Shown here: positions 18,613 through 26,733 of the stretch, piece by piece | How the letters are laid out: the number at the start of each line of letters is the position of its first letter | How positions within the stretch are numbered: the stretch's first letter is position 1 | Assembly (NCBI GenBank): GCA_946480925.1 | Contig: CAMLLU010000032.1 | Coordinates: 1 to 60,728 of the forward strand | Reading direction: 5' to 3' | Length of the DNA stretch: 60,728 nt | Origin: an uncultured Rivibacter sp. | Lineage (GTDB): Bacteria > Pseudomonadota > Gammaproteobacteria > Burkholderiales > Burkholderiaceae | Notes under the pieces: generated by a model | The model's input: the letters and a program-made list of their open reading frames with translations, nothing else | The model's database searches: none | Told to the model about the DNA's origin: nothing | Translations under genes and position numbers: made by a program

Positions 18613-19626
18613 TCAGGCGGCGGTCCTGATCACCGAGATGTGCTCGGTGCCGCTTTCGGGCAGCCACACCTCGCCCGGCCGGCCGAGGATCTGCCGCACG
18701 TTGGCCGCCTCGCGGGGGAACGCGAAAGTCTCGAAGCGTGCGCTTTCCGGGTCGAAACGCAGCACCGCGTTGGCGCCGAAGTCGCTCAGCCACACCGTGT
18801 CGCGCTCGTCCACGTAGACGGCGTAGGTGCGCGGCCGGCGGCCGGGCAGCCGCCAGGTGCGCCAGCTCTGCGCCGGGGTGCCGGCGGCGGGGTCGTGCAC
18901 CGAGACGTTGCCGCTGTTCCATTCGCTTACCCAGATGCGGCCACGGCTGTCGCTCCACACGCGGCGCGCGCCCTGGCTGCGCGTGGGCGGCTCCACGATG
19001 GCCGACTCGCCGGTGGCGCGGTCGATGCGGGCGATGAACGAGCCGGCCAGCGAGCACCACCACACCTCGCCCGCCGGCGTGGCGCAGATGCCGTAGGGCC
19101 CGCGGCCGCGCGGCGCCTCTTTCACCATCACCTCGCCGGTTTTCACGGCCACCTTGCCGATCACGCCGCTCTGGCCGGTGAACCACAGGTCGCCGTCACC
19201 GTCGAAGGCGCAGGTGTTGAGGTTGGCATAGGGGCTGCCGTCGGGCAGCGGATACAGCCGCACCTCGCGCTGCGGCCAGCCCACGCGCACGATGGCGTTC
19301 TGCCCGCCGTCGGTGATCCACGCCGCCTTGTCGGGCCCCTGGACCACACCGTGCGGCGACGAGCGCGGGCCCAGCGTCAGCAGCTCGGTGCGGCCGGTGG
19401 CGGGGTCGAACCAGCCGAGCTGGCCGCTGCGCTGCGCGGTGAACCACACGCCACCATCCGGCGCCGGTGCCACGTCGTGGATGCCGGTGGGCCGTGGTGT
19501 GTTGAGCGGCCACGACTGCATGCGAGGGCCCGCGGCTGCCTGCGTGCCGCCGCCGGGCAGCGGCCACAGCGCCAGAGCCCCCAGGCCAGCCAGGGTGGAG
19601 CGGCGTCGGCAGACGAGGTCGGACAT
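18613..19626 (-). CDS. Virginiamycin B lyase-like (Vgb family) beta-propeller, Tat/Sec exported
   Basis: 337 residues: an N-terminal twin-arginine-like signal (CRRRSTLAGLGALALWPL) and then repeated propeller blades such as GVWFTAQRSGQLGWFDPATG, DLWFTGQSGVIGKVAVKTG, EVWWCSLAGSFIARIDRATG and IWVSEWNSGNVSVHDPAAG. The blades are those of streptogramin lyases, but most environmental homologues are of unknown function, so antibiotic linearisation should not be assumed. The start is fixed by GGAGGG before the ATG. The upstream 96 codons of the open frame overlap the MscS gene and are not coding. Confidence 0.85.
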   Translation of the reverse strand: MSDLVCRRRSTLAGLGALALWPLPGGGTQAAAGPRMQSWPLNTPRPTGIHDVAPAPDGGVWFTAQRSGQLGWFDPATGRTELLTLGPRSSPHGVVQGPDKAAWITDGGQNAIVRVGWPQREVRLYPLPDGSPYANLNTCAFDGDGDLWFTGQSGVIGKVAVKTGEVMVKEAPRGRGPYGICATPAGEVWWCSLAGSFIARIDRATGESAIVEPPTRSQGARRVWSDSRGRIWVSEWNSGNVSVHDPAAGTPAQSWRTWRLPGRRPRTYAVYVDERDTVWLSDFGANAVLRFDPESARFETFAFPREAANVRQILGRPGEVWLPESGTEHISVIRTAA

Positions 19627-19652
19627 GGGCCCTCCGATTCCTTGCAGCGAGT

Positions 19653-20741
19653 CTAGGCCGGCGCCGATGGCGCTGGCGCCGCTGCGGTCTTGCCTGCGCC
19701 AAGGTCTTCGCCTTCCGTGCGCACGCGCGGCAGCGCCTGCGGGTACTCGAGGGTGATGAACTCGATGAGCTTTTCGCGCAGGTGGCAGCGCAAGTCCCAT
19801 GCGTTGCCGGAAGAGGAGGCGCTCACCAGCACGCGCAGCTGCATCGCGCGTTCGGTGGTTTCCACTACCTGCACCGAGCACACGCGCCGGTCCCACTGCG
19901 GTGCGGCCTCGCACAGCCGCTTTGCTTCAGCACGCAGAGGCTCCACCGGCAGCGTGTAGTCCACCCACAGCATCACGGTGCCCAGCAGCTCGGCACCGGT
20001 GCGCGTCCAGTTCTCGAACGGGTTTTCGATGAACCACTGCAGCGGCACGATCAGGCGGCGCTGGTCCCACAGGCGCAGCACCACGTAGCTGCCGGTGATT
20101 TCTTCGACGCGGCCCCATTCGCCCTGCACGATCAGCACGTCGTCGATGCGCAGCGGCTGCGACAGCGCGATCTGCAGGCCCGCGATGAGGTTGCTGAACA
20201 CCGACTTGGCCGCAATACCGGCCACCAGGCCCGCGACACCGGCCGACGCAAGCAGGCTCGCGCCCAGCTGCCGTGCGCCAGGGAAGGTCATCAGCATGAA
20301 GGCCAGCCCGGCCACCAGCAGCGCGCCGCCCACGATGCGCGAGATCACGCGCGTTTGCGTGTGGATGCGCCGCGCCTCCAGGTTGTCGGCCACGTCGGCC
20401 GGGTGCAGCGCGATGATGCCGGCCGCCACGCCGCGCACCGCGCCCACTGCCAGCCAGGTGAGCGCGGCAATGAGCAGCAGCCCATTGATGTGTCGCACGC
20501 TGGCCATGCCGCGCAGCTCGTCAGGTGCGCCCTGCCATACCGCCTGCAGCACCAGCAGCGGCAGCGCGAACTGCAGCGGCCGCTCGCAGTGCTTCACCAC
20601 CTCCGTGAGCAACGTGGAAAAACGCACCACCCGATACGCCACCACGCGGCCGATGCGGTGCACCACCAGAGCGGCAACCACGCCCACCAGCGCGGCGATC
20701 AAAGGGTTCAACCAGGGAGAGAGATCGGCGGTCCAGTGCAT
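19653..20741 (-). CDS. Small-conductance mechanosensitive channel family (MscS)
   Basis: 362-residue inner-membrane channel. Five hydrophobic segments precede the pore helix region GASLLASAGVAGLVAGIAAKSVFSNLIAGLQI, the conserved TM3/upper beta domain (LRIDDVLIVQGEWGRVEEITGSYVVLRLWDQRRLIVP) and the C-terminal alpha/beta vestibule. It is longer at the N-terminus than E. coli MscS, with two extra helices. A role in hypo-osmotic shock is known for the family. It lies 26 bases before the Vgb-like gene on the same strand. Confidence 0.93.
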   Translation of the reverse strand: MHWTADLSPWLNPLIAALVGVVAALVVHRIGRVVAYRVVRFSTLLTEVVKHCERPLQFALPLLVLQAVWQGAPDELRGMASVRHINGLLLIAALTWLAVGAVRGVAAGIIALHPADVADNLEARRIHTQTRVISRIVGGALLVAGLAFMLMTFPGARQLGASLLASAGVAGLVAGIAAKSVFSNLIAGLQIALSQPLRIDDVLIVQGEWGRVEEITGSYVVLRLWDQRRLIVPLQWFIENPFENWTRTGAELLGTVMLWVDYTLPVEPLRAEAKRLCEAAPQWDRRVCSVQVVETTERAMQLRVLVSASSSGNAWDLRCHLREKLIEFITLEYPQALPRVRTEGEDLGAGKTAAAPAPSAPA

Positions 20742-20897
20742 GTGTGGGTGTCTGTCCGTACTTCGTCGATGTGTGTTCGTGAAACGCGCGTCGTGCTGTG
20801 CAGCAAACAGCGTTCCTGGCGGCAGGCGCGGCGTTTGCCGAACCGGGCACGAGCCGGCGTGTCAAGCCATGCCGGTGCTCAAGACGAGGAGACAACC

Positions 20898-21428
20898 ATG
20901 CGTATCCGTGTCCTACCCGTGCTCGTGTTGCTGGCGCTCACGGGTCTGTTCGCGCTGTTCAACTGGCCGGCCTTTGCTGCGACCACCGCGCTGTCGCTCG
21001 GGTTCATTACCGTGCAGGCTTCGCCGGCGCTGGTGATGCTCGCGCTGGTGGCTCTGCTGGGCATGATGTACGTGGCTTCGGTGGTGTACCTGCAGGGCGC
21101 GGCACTGGTGGAAAGCCGGCGCCTCGGCAAGGAGCTGCAGGCGCAGCGCGAGCTGGCCGACAAGGCCGAGGCCTCGCGCTTCACCGAGCTGCGCGAGTTC
21201 ATGACCAGCGAGCTGCAGCGCGTGGTGCAGGCTTCGGCCGAGGCGCGCACCACCGTGCTGCAGCGGCTCGAACAACTCGAGCAGCGCCAGCGCCTGGCGC
21301 TCGAGGAGACCGGCAACTCGCTGTCGGCCTACATCGGCGAACTCGAAGACCGCCTGGAGCACGGCATGACGCCGCAGCAGGCTTCTTCCCTGTCGCCAAA
21401 CGGGCCTGATCGCGGCCGCGCGTTCTGA
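20898..21428 (+). CDS. LapA-domain-like membrane protein with coiled coil
   Basis: 176 residues. Two N-terminal membrane helices (VLPVLVLLALTGLFALFNWPAF and ASPALVMLALVALLGMMYV) resemble the LapA/DUF1049 hairpin, followed by a long charged coiled coil (RRLGKELQAQRELADKAEASR...RLEQLEQRQRLALEETGN). AGGAG precedes the ATG by eight bases. It probably sits in the inner membrane with a cytoplasmic rod; role unknown. Confidence 0.75.
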   Translation: MRIRVLPVLVLLALTGLFALFNWPAFAATTALSLGFITVQASPALVMLALVALLGMMYVASVVYLQGAALVESRRLGKELQAQRELADKAEASRFTELREFMTSELQRVVQASAEARTTVLQRLEQLEQRQRLALEETGNSLSAYIGELEDRLEHGMTPQQASSLSPNGPDRGRAF

Positions 21429-21554
21429 AGCCCTTGCCGCCGGCAAGCATTCGCCCTCATGATGGGCGCCGCGCGTGTGCATGCATGCGCGGCGCAGCAT
21501 CACAAACCACCATCACAAAAGACGGGCGGCGAGTGCCGCATGGAGGGGCGATCC

Positions 21555-22130
21555 ATGGCCGTGCTGATCACTGGCTTGCTGCTGTTCCTGGGTGTGCACT
21601 CGGTGCGTATCGTGGCCGACGACTGGCGCAGCGCGCAGATCGCCCACCTGGGCGAGCGGCGCTGGAAGGGGCTGTACACCGTGGTGTCGGTGGCCGGGCT
21701 GGTGCTGGTGGTGTGGGGCTATGCGCTCGCACGGCGCGAGCCGGTGGTGCTGTGGGCGCCGCCCCTGTGGGGCCGGCACCTGGCGGGCGTGCTGATGCTG
21801 GTGTCGTTCGTGCTGCTGGCGGCCGCCAACGTACCGAAGAACCCCATCCGCGCCCGGCTGCACCACCCCATGCTGCTGGGCACCAAGGTGTGGGCCTTTG
21901 CGCACCTGCTGGCCAACGGCATGCTGGCCGACCTGCTGCTGTTCGGCGGCTTTTTGCTGTGGGCCGTGCTCGCGTTCCGCGCCGCGCGCCGTCGCGACCA
22001 GGCCGCCGGCACCACCTACCCGCCGGGCACCGCACAGGGCTTGGTGATCACGCTGCTGGCCGGCCTGGTGCTGTGGACGGTGTTCGCCTTCTGGCTGCAC
22101 GGCGTGCTGTTCGGCGTGTCTCCGTTCTAG
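21555..22130 (+). CDS. NnrU-family membrane protein
   Basis: 191 residues with five to six transmembrane helices. LLLFLGVHSVRIVADDWR at the N-terminus and the central GRHLAGVLMLVSFVLLAAANVPKNPIRARLHHPMLLG with its conserved His residues are the NnrU signature, a family tied to nitrite/nitric-oxide reduction and related to a carotenoid isomerase. Start chosen at the ATG with GGAGGGG eight bases before; two upstream Met codons lack such a site. No denitrification gene is nearby. Confidence 0.87.
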   Translation: MAVLITGLLLFLGVHSVRIVADDWRSAQIAHLGERRWKGLYTVVSVAGLVLVVWGYALARREPVVLWAPPLWGRHLAGVLMLVSFVLLAAANVPKNPIRARLHHPMLLGTKVWAFAHLLANGMLADLLLFGGFLLWAVLAFRAARRRDQAAGTTYPPGTAQGLVITLLAGLVLWTVFAFWLHGVLFGVSPF

Positions 22131-22287
22131 GGTCTGTTCACACTACCAGCATGCCCGCGCCCGGTGTTTGCGCGGTGCAGAGCCAGGCGCTGCCGAGGCT
22201 GCGAACCCGTGAAACACGCAATGGTGCCGGGCCGGAGTGTTCGGTATTTTTCTGCTCACCAGTCACTGGCCACAGGTCACCAGAAAC

Positions 22288-23457
22288 ATGAATCCCGTCA
22301 TCGTCGAAGCCGTGCGCACACCGTTCGCGCGGCGCAATGGAGCCTATGCCGGCACCCGGCCCGACGCGCTGCTGGCGCACACGTTGAACGGCCTGCTGCA
22401 ACGGGGCGGGCTCGACGCCCACAAGATGGAAGACGTGGTGACCGGCTGCGTGAGCCAGGCCGGCGAGCAGGGCGCCAACATCGGCCGCCAGGCCGTGCTG
22501 CTGGCGGGCTGGCCGGTGGCGGTGCCGGCGGTCACGCTGAACCGCATGTGCGGCTCGGCGCAGCAGGCGGTGCACTTTGCCGCGCAAGCCGTGGCGGCCG
22601 GCGACGCGCGTTACGCGGTGGGCTGCGGCGTGGAGCACATGACGCGTGTGCCGATGTTCACCGACCTCACGCTCGGCCGCGGCAACTACCAGGGCTTCGA
22701 CACGCTCAACCCCGCGCTGCTGGCGCTGCACCCGCTCATCCACCAGGTGGAAAGTGCCGAACGCATGGCCGAGCACTGGGGCCTCTCCCGCGCCGAGCTC
22801 GATGCCTACGCAAAAGAAAGCCACCGCCGCGCCTTTGCGGCCCGTGCGCTGCAGGCCGAGCTGCTGCCCACACCGGGTGTGGATGCCGAAGGGCAGGCCG
22901 TGACGCTGGCGCATGACGAAGGCGTGCGCGCCAGCATCGACGACGCCCGCATGGCCGCCTTGCAGCCTGCCATGCGGGCACCTGGCCAGGGCGTGGTGAC
23001 GGCCGGCAATGCGAGCCAGATCTCCGACGGAGCCGCCGCCGTGCTGGTGGCTGACGAGGCTGTGGCCCGGGCCGATGGGTTGCGGCCCAAGGCGCGCTTC
23101 CTGGCGCGTGTGGTGGTCGGCTCCGACCCGGTGATGCAGCTCTCGGGCGTGATCCCGGCCACCACGCTGGCGTTGCAGCGGGCGGGGCTGGCCATCGGCG
23201 ACATCCACTGGGTCGAGATCAACGAAGCCTTTGCCAGCGTGGTGCTGGCCTGGGCGCGCGAGTTCAAGCCCGACATGGCACGCGTGAACCCGTGGGGCGG
23301 CGCCATTGCCCACGGCCACCCGCTGGGCGCCACCGGCGCGGGGCTCATGGCCAAGATGCTGCAAGGCTTGGCGCACACCGATGGCGAATTCGGCCTGCAG
23401 GTCATGTGCATCGGCCATGGCATGGCCACGGCCACGGTGGTGCAACGGCTGCGTTGA
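22288..23457 (+). CDS. Thiolase-family acyltransferase (acetyl-CoA acetyltransferase-like)
   Basis: 389-residue thiolase-fold enzyme that forms or cleaves a C-C bond between acyl-CoAs. Nucleophile C88 is in [22 protein letters not shown] carries the NEAF loop, H344 is in [12 protein letters not shown], and C374 is in [11 protein letters not shown]. The last motif is normally CxGGGxG; here GHG replaces the glycine triplet. NRMCGSAQQ also departs from the usual CSSGLQA. The active-site residues themselves are all present. The start at [13 protein letters not shown] is the family N-terminus. Confidence 0.9.
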   Translation: MNPVIVEAVRTPFARRNGAYAGTRPDALLAHTLNGLLQRGGLDAHKMEDVVTGCVSQAGEQGANIGRQAVLLAGWPVAVPAVTLNRMCGSAQQAVHFAAQAVAAGDARYAVGCGVEHMTRVPMFTDLTLGRGNYQGFDTLNPALLALHPLIHQVESAERMAEHWGLSRAELDAYAKESHRRAFAARALQAELLPTPGVDAEGQAVTLAHDEGVRASIDDARMAALQPAMRAPGQGVVTAGNASQISDGAAAVLVADEAVARADGLRPKARFLARVVVGSDPVMQLSGVIPATTLALQRAGLAIGDIHWVEINEAFASVVLAWAREFKPDMARVNPWGGAIAHGHPLGATGAGLMAKMLQGLAHTDGEFGLQVMCIGHGMATATVVQRLR

Positions 23458-23535
23458 GGCGCAGGGCCCTGGGCGGGCAGGGCAGGCACCGAATCTGCCG
23501 CTCCTTGAAAGTCAGAGACCGACAAGGAGATCGCC

Positions 23536-23994
23536 ATGCAAACGATGTGGGTGGTGGTGGCCGACGAAGGGCGTGCCCGCTTCCTGGAACTGCGCGAGCC
23601 CGGGCAGGACTTGCGCGACGTCGAAGAGCTCACCGATGCCGCGGCCCATGCCGACCGTGCGGACCTGCGCCGCGATGCACAAGGCCGCTTTCACAGCCCC
23701 ACCGGCCAGGCCGGCCCGGGCAGCGGCACCGCGCCGCCGCGCACCGACGAGCTCGACAAGGAAGCCGACCTGTTTGCGCGCCGCGTGGCCGAACGCCTGG
23801 TGGAGGCGCACCGCAAGCACCGCTACGAGCAGCTGCGCATCGTGGCGGCGCCGCGTTTCCTGGGCCGCCTGCGCCAGCAGCTGCAGCCGGAGGTGAAGGA
23901 CGTGGTGCTGGACGAGCTCGACAAGGACCTCGTGCACCTGGACGAGCGCACGCTCACGCAGCGGCTGTTCCCGTCTTCAGCCACGCGGCACTGA
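23536..23994 (+). CDS. Host-attachment-family protein (baeRF-like)
   Basis: 152 residues of the family annotated 'protein required for attachment to host cells': MQTMWVVVADEGRARFLE opening strand, acidic linker, DKEADLFARRVAERLVEAHRKHRYEQLRIVAAPRFLGRLR and a C-terminal DLVHLDERTLTQRL. The fold is that of release-factor eRF1-like domains. The attachment role comes from one plant-symbiont study and is not established generally. AAGGAG is the ribosome site. Confidence 0.85.
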   Translation: MQTMWVVVADEGRARFLELREPGQDLRDVEELTDAAAHADRADLRRDAQGRFHSPTGQAGPGSGTAPPRTDELDKEADLFARRVAERLVEAHRKHRYEQLRIVAAPRFLGRLRQQLQPEVKDVVLDELDKDLVHLDERTLTQRLFPSSATRH

Positions 23995-24019
23995 GCGCGC
24001 CGCGGGCCGGGGCCTGGCT

Positions 24020-24163
24020 TCAGCCCTGGTGCGGGCGCTTGCCGGGGTTCTTCTTGCTGCGCGTGTGCGAGCCGCGCTCCTGGCTCCGGCGCTGGCCGCT
24101 CGGCTTGCGGCGCGGGTACTTGGCTTCGAGCATGTCTTGAACGGTGCGGCGATCTTCTGCCAT
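24020..24163 (-). CDS. Small basic protein, 47 residues
   Basis: MAEDRRTVQDMLEAKYPRRK, then an Arg/Lys/Ser-rich tail ending NPGKRPHQG. GGAG lies eight bases upstream of the ATG. The first 16 residues look like a short helix and the rest is a nucleic-acid-binding-like basic tail. It is the first gene downstream of the convergent host-attachment-type gene. Function unknown, but codon bias and start signals support it. Confidence 0.65.
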   Translation of the reverse strand: MAEDRRTVQDMLEAKYPRRKPSGQRRSQERGSHTRSKKNPGKRPHQG

Positions 24164-24217
24164 GGTGCGTCTCCGGGGTGGGCGGCAGATGCCGCCTGGG
24201 TTGAAAAGTCGCCGATC

Positions 24218-24799
24218 TTAGAGGGCTTGCAGCTCGCGCGAGAGATTGGCGCGGGCCGCGGCCTCGAAGCGCTCGCGCAGCAGCTCGGTGAAATACAACG
24301 CCGGCCGTGCCAGCCACTGCCTCAGCAGGTGGCCGCGCTTGAAGCGGAACAGCCAGCCCGGCACGAAGGAGTATTCGGCGCGCACCTGCTCGACGTAGCG
24401 GTCGTAGGCGGGCGCCTCGGCGCCCAGGATCGACAGGTCGAGGTCGAGAAAGAACGCCGTGTCGGCCTGCCCGTCCGCCCAGCGATGCCCGGCGGTGGCC
24501 AGCACCATGCGCTCCACAGCCTCGATGGTGGCGGCCGGCTCGCGCAACGAACTCAACACGCCCCGCGCCAGCTCGGCGCTGCGCGCTTCGTTGTCGGTGC
24601 GCCTGGGCTCGTAGATGGCGTCATGGAACCAGATGGCCAGCGTGACGAGCCGGCGGTCGCGCGGCAGCGCGCGGTATTCGTCGAGCAATGCCAGCAGCTG
24701 TTCGATGTGCGCAAGCGTGTGGTAGTGCCGCTGTGGCTCGGCGTAGCGGGCGCGCAGCTCGTGCAGAACGGAAGAGGGCAGAAGGGTGCCGGCGATCAT
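24218..24799 (-). CDS. HD-domain metal-dependent phosphohydrolase
   Basis: 193 residues, the predicted HD-superfamily hydrolase group with ARYAEPQRHYHTLAHIEQLL, the metal-binding HD in LAIWFHDAIYEP and later ATAGHRWADGQADTAFFLDLDLSILG. Nucleotide or phosphate-ester substrate unknown. The ATG at 24797-24799 opens MIAGTLLPSSV. No operon partner: the small basic gene follows 54 bases downstream on the same strand. Confidence 0.88.
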   Translation of the reverse strand: MIAGTLLPSSVLHELRARYAEPQRHYHTLAHIEQLLALLDEYRALPRDRRLVTLAIWFHDAIYEPRRTDNEARSAELARGVLSSLREPAATIEAVERMVLATAGHRWADGQADTAFFLDLDLSILGAEAPAYDRYVEQVRAEYSFVPGWLFRFKRGHLLRQWLARPALYFTELLRERFEAAARANLSRELQAL

Positions 24800-24878
24800 G
24801 GACGCGCATCAACGAGCGGAACGCTCAAGCGTAGTTGGAGACCGGGGAGTCTAGCCATTGCGGGGGGGCTGTGGCCAT

Positions 24879-25257
24879 TCAGGAAGCTTGGCAGGCGAGC
24901 TGCATCGGGCTCTCGTGGAGCAGCGAGATGCGGGCGTCCTTACTCGACTTTTGCAAGGCAAGTTGGTGCGCCACTTGCCGGATGCACCCATCCAGACGCG
25001 GTAGGTTTTGTCGGGCTCCAATGTCGGTTCAGCGACCGACTCGCCCGACTCCACTTTGACGCTGACAGATCGCGCACCAGACCGTCGCCCGACACGGAGA
25101 ACGACTCCGGACCTACCGAAAAGCTCTCTCCTGTCGCGTCGTCGACCAACCACACGTTGCCGGTTTCCCAGCCCGCCATCGTGATGACGTGAGCCAGGGC
25201 GGCCAAGTCGGCACGACCGGTGGTCAGCGTGGCCAGGCCGTTGAGGACTGTAGACAT
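24879..25257 (-). pseudogene. Frameshifted hypothetical gene
   Basis: A good start (AGGGAG, then ATG at 25257) opens MSTVLNGLATLTTGRADL...VWLVDDATGESFSVG. Around 25060-25070 the coding character moves to another frame (VKVESGESV...LEPDKTYRVWMGASGKW). Near 24960-25010 it moves to the third frame (KDARISLLHESPMQLACQAS, stop at 24879). Both shifts go in the same direction. Either the gene has decayed, or the first frame alone (to 24940) is used with an unusual tail. No family recognised. Sequencing error at either site would also explain it. Confidence 0.5.
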
Positions 25258-25351
25258 CGGAACTCCCTGCGATGTGATTCGCACCCGGGAAGGCCCGGCA
25301 CGCTCACGCAGGCTGCCGGGTCGCGGGCGATTTTCAGTCACCGCGGCGCAA

Positions 25352-25369
25352 CACCCGCTGAGGCGGGTG
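25352..25369 (-). terminator. Hairpin terminator-like structure after the 71-residue protein gene
   Basis: CACCCGC and GCGGGTG form a perfect 7-bp stem with a 4-base loop, 35 bases past the stop of the minus-strand gene at 25405. The U-run is poor. Confidence 0.4.
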
Positions 25370-25404
25370 GAAGATGCTTCAGGCTGTATCAGCCGCTTCA
25401 GGCT

Positions 25405-25620
25405 TCAGTGCAGCGGCAGCATGGGCCCTTCAGGGCCGGGCAACTGCACTATCGGCACCACCGGCACCACGCGTCGCGGGCCGCGGCGCTTGTAGTCGGG
25501 GAACGGTGCATCCGGCGTGGGCTCTTCGTCGGGCTCCACGTCCGGCCAGTCGACCGGTGATGGCGGGTGGGTCGCAATGACCGCAAGGTTTACGGCTCGC
25601 CAGGTGTTGTGTTCAGGCAT
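25405..25620 (-). CDS. Hypothetical 71-residue proline-rich protein
   Basis: MPEHNTWRAVNLAVIATHPP is followed by an acidic Pro-rich stretch (DWPDVEPDEEPTPDAPFPDY) and a Val/Pro/Ile-rich tail. Its ATG lies inside the last codons of the upstream gene (8-base overlap), so the two are probably translationally coupled. No known domain. Confidence 0.55.
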   Translation of the reverse strand: MPEHNTWRAVNLAVIATHPPSPVDWPDVEPDEEPTPDAPFPDYKRRGPRRVVPVVPIVQLPGPEGPMLPLH

Positions 25621-26029
25621 CACGGCGCTTGGCCTTGGCCCGTGGCGGGCGCTCGGTTCTTTGCGAGGTGTCAGGCGCGACGGCGCCACCCTCGTCGAGG
25701 TCCTCTTCTTCGATGTCGCCCTCGATGTGGTCGGGCGCGATGTCGGGCGCCTCCCGGCGCAGGGTGTCCCGGCCGGCCTCGGCGCGTTCTCCGGTGCCTG
25801 CGGAATCACTGTTGCTGTCGATGTTGGCATCGCCGATGTCGGCCCCGGCACCGCGCTTGCGGCGCACGTCTTCGGCCGACAGGCCGAGTTCGTCGGTGTC
25901 CACCGCACCGTCGGCACCGACGATGTCGCTGCCGGAATCGGAGGTGTCGCTGGGGCCGAGGCGGTCGGTGCCGGTGCCTTCGGGGCGTTCGGGTACGCGG
26001 TCTGTGCCGAGCAGGGGACTGGTTCCCAT
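25613..26029 (-). CDS. Hypothetical highly acidic, low-complexity protein
   Basis: 138 residues rich in Asp, Gly, Thr and Ser with the pattern SDTSDSGSDIVGADGAVDTDEL and a basic C-terminal end (RPPRAKAKRRDA). It is probably disordered. GAGGAG is placed eight bases before the ATG. Similar Asp/Ser-rich proteins occur in other Burkholderiales without known role. It is followed by the overlapping 71-residue gene and preceded by the udgX-like gene 23 bases upstream on the same strand. Confidence 0.65.
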   Translation of the reverse strand: MGTSPLLGTDRVPERPEGTGTDRLGPSDTSDSGSDIVGADGAVDTDELGLSAEDVRRKRGAGADIGDANIDSNSDSAGTGERAEAGRDTLRREAPDIAPDHIEGDIEEEDLDEGGAVAPDTSQRTERPPRAKAKRRDA

Positions 26030-26052
26030 GGTGGTGGCTCCTCTTGCTGCGT

Positions 26053-26733
26053 TCACCCGTGCAGCCGCAATCGACGTGCCCGCGAAGTGGGCGCGGCCTG
26101 CACGTAGCGGGTGGCGAGTGCGAGGTCGTGCAGCCAGGCGTCGAACGCCGCGTCGCGGTCGCCGCCGCGCAGGCGCAGCAGGGCCGAGGGGTGCAGCGTC
26201 ACCAGCACGGGCAGGCCGTCGGCTTCGCGTTCATGCCATTGGCCGCGTTCGCTCAGCACGGCTACCGGGCGGCGCAGCAGTGCCCGCGCGGCGGTGCCGC
26301 CCAGCGCGACCACGGCTTCGGGTTGCACGGTGGCGAGCTCGCTTTCGAGCCAGTGGCCGGCGCAGGCGAGCGCTTCGCGTTGCGCCGGGGTCTTGTGCAT
26401 GCGGCGCTTGCCGCGCAGCTCGAACTTGAAGTGCTTCACCGCGTTGGTGACGTACAGCGTCTCGCGCGGCCAGCCCAGTTGCGCGAGCGCCTCGTCGAGC
26501 AGGCGGCCGGCGGGGCCCACGAAGGGGCGGCCTTGTTGCTCTTCCTGGTCGCCGGGTTGTTCGCCCACCAGCATGAGCCGCGCATGCGGCGCGCCTTCAC
26601 CCCACACCATGCGCGTGCCGTTGTAGCCGATGGGGCACTCGCGGCAATGCGTGGCGGCTTCCTGCAAGGCGCCCAATGACGCGGCGGCGGTAATGACCAC
26701 TGGCGATGCTGCGCGCCCAGCGGTCGTTCTCAT
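26053..26733 (-). CDS. udgX: UdgX-like uracil-DNA glycosylase superfamily protein
   Basis: 226 residues. Motif A region LMLVGEQPGDQEEQQGRPF (54-72) and VTLHPSALLRLRGG (178-191) place it in the UDG superfamily. FKFELRGKRRMHKTP contains the R-loop K109-R-R-M-H113. UdgX proteins carry KRRIH here, and its His bonds covalently to uracil-derived abasic DNA; this copy has Met for Ile but keeps the His. N-terminal CRECP (C30/C33) and C124 are candidate Fe-S ligands. Its ATG overlaps the ybhN-like stop in ATGA, so it is the last gene of a coupled operon. Confidence 0.85.
   Translation of the reverse strand: MRTTAGRAASPVVITAAASLGALQEAATHCRECPIGYNGTRMVWGEGAPHARLMLVGEQPGDQEEQQGRPFVGPAGRLLDEALAQLGWPRETLYVTNAVKHFKFELRGKRRMHKTPAQREALACAGHWLESELATVQPEAVVALGGTAARALLRRPVAVLSERGQWHEREADGLPVLVTLHPSALLRLRGGDRDAAFDAWLHDLALATRYVQAAPTSRARRLRLHG

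Noticed and set aside
18613..19626. Streptogramin-resistance gene
   Set aside because: The propeller blades match the Vgb family, but environmental homologues are abundant and mostly unrelated to antibiotic cleavage; no resistance context is present.
19782..20897. Upstream extension of the LapA-like frame
   Set aside because: This part is antisense to the MscS gene and lacks domain features; a strong AGGAG places the real start at 20898.
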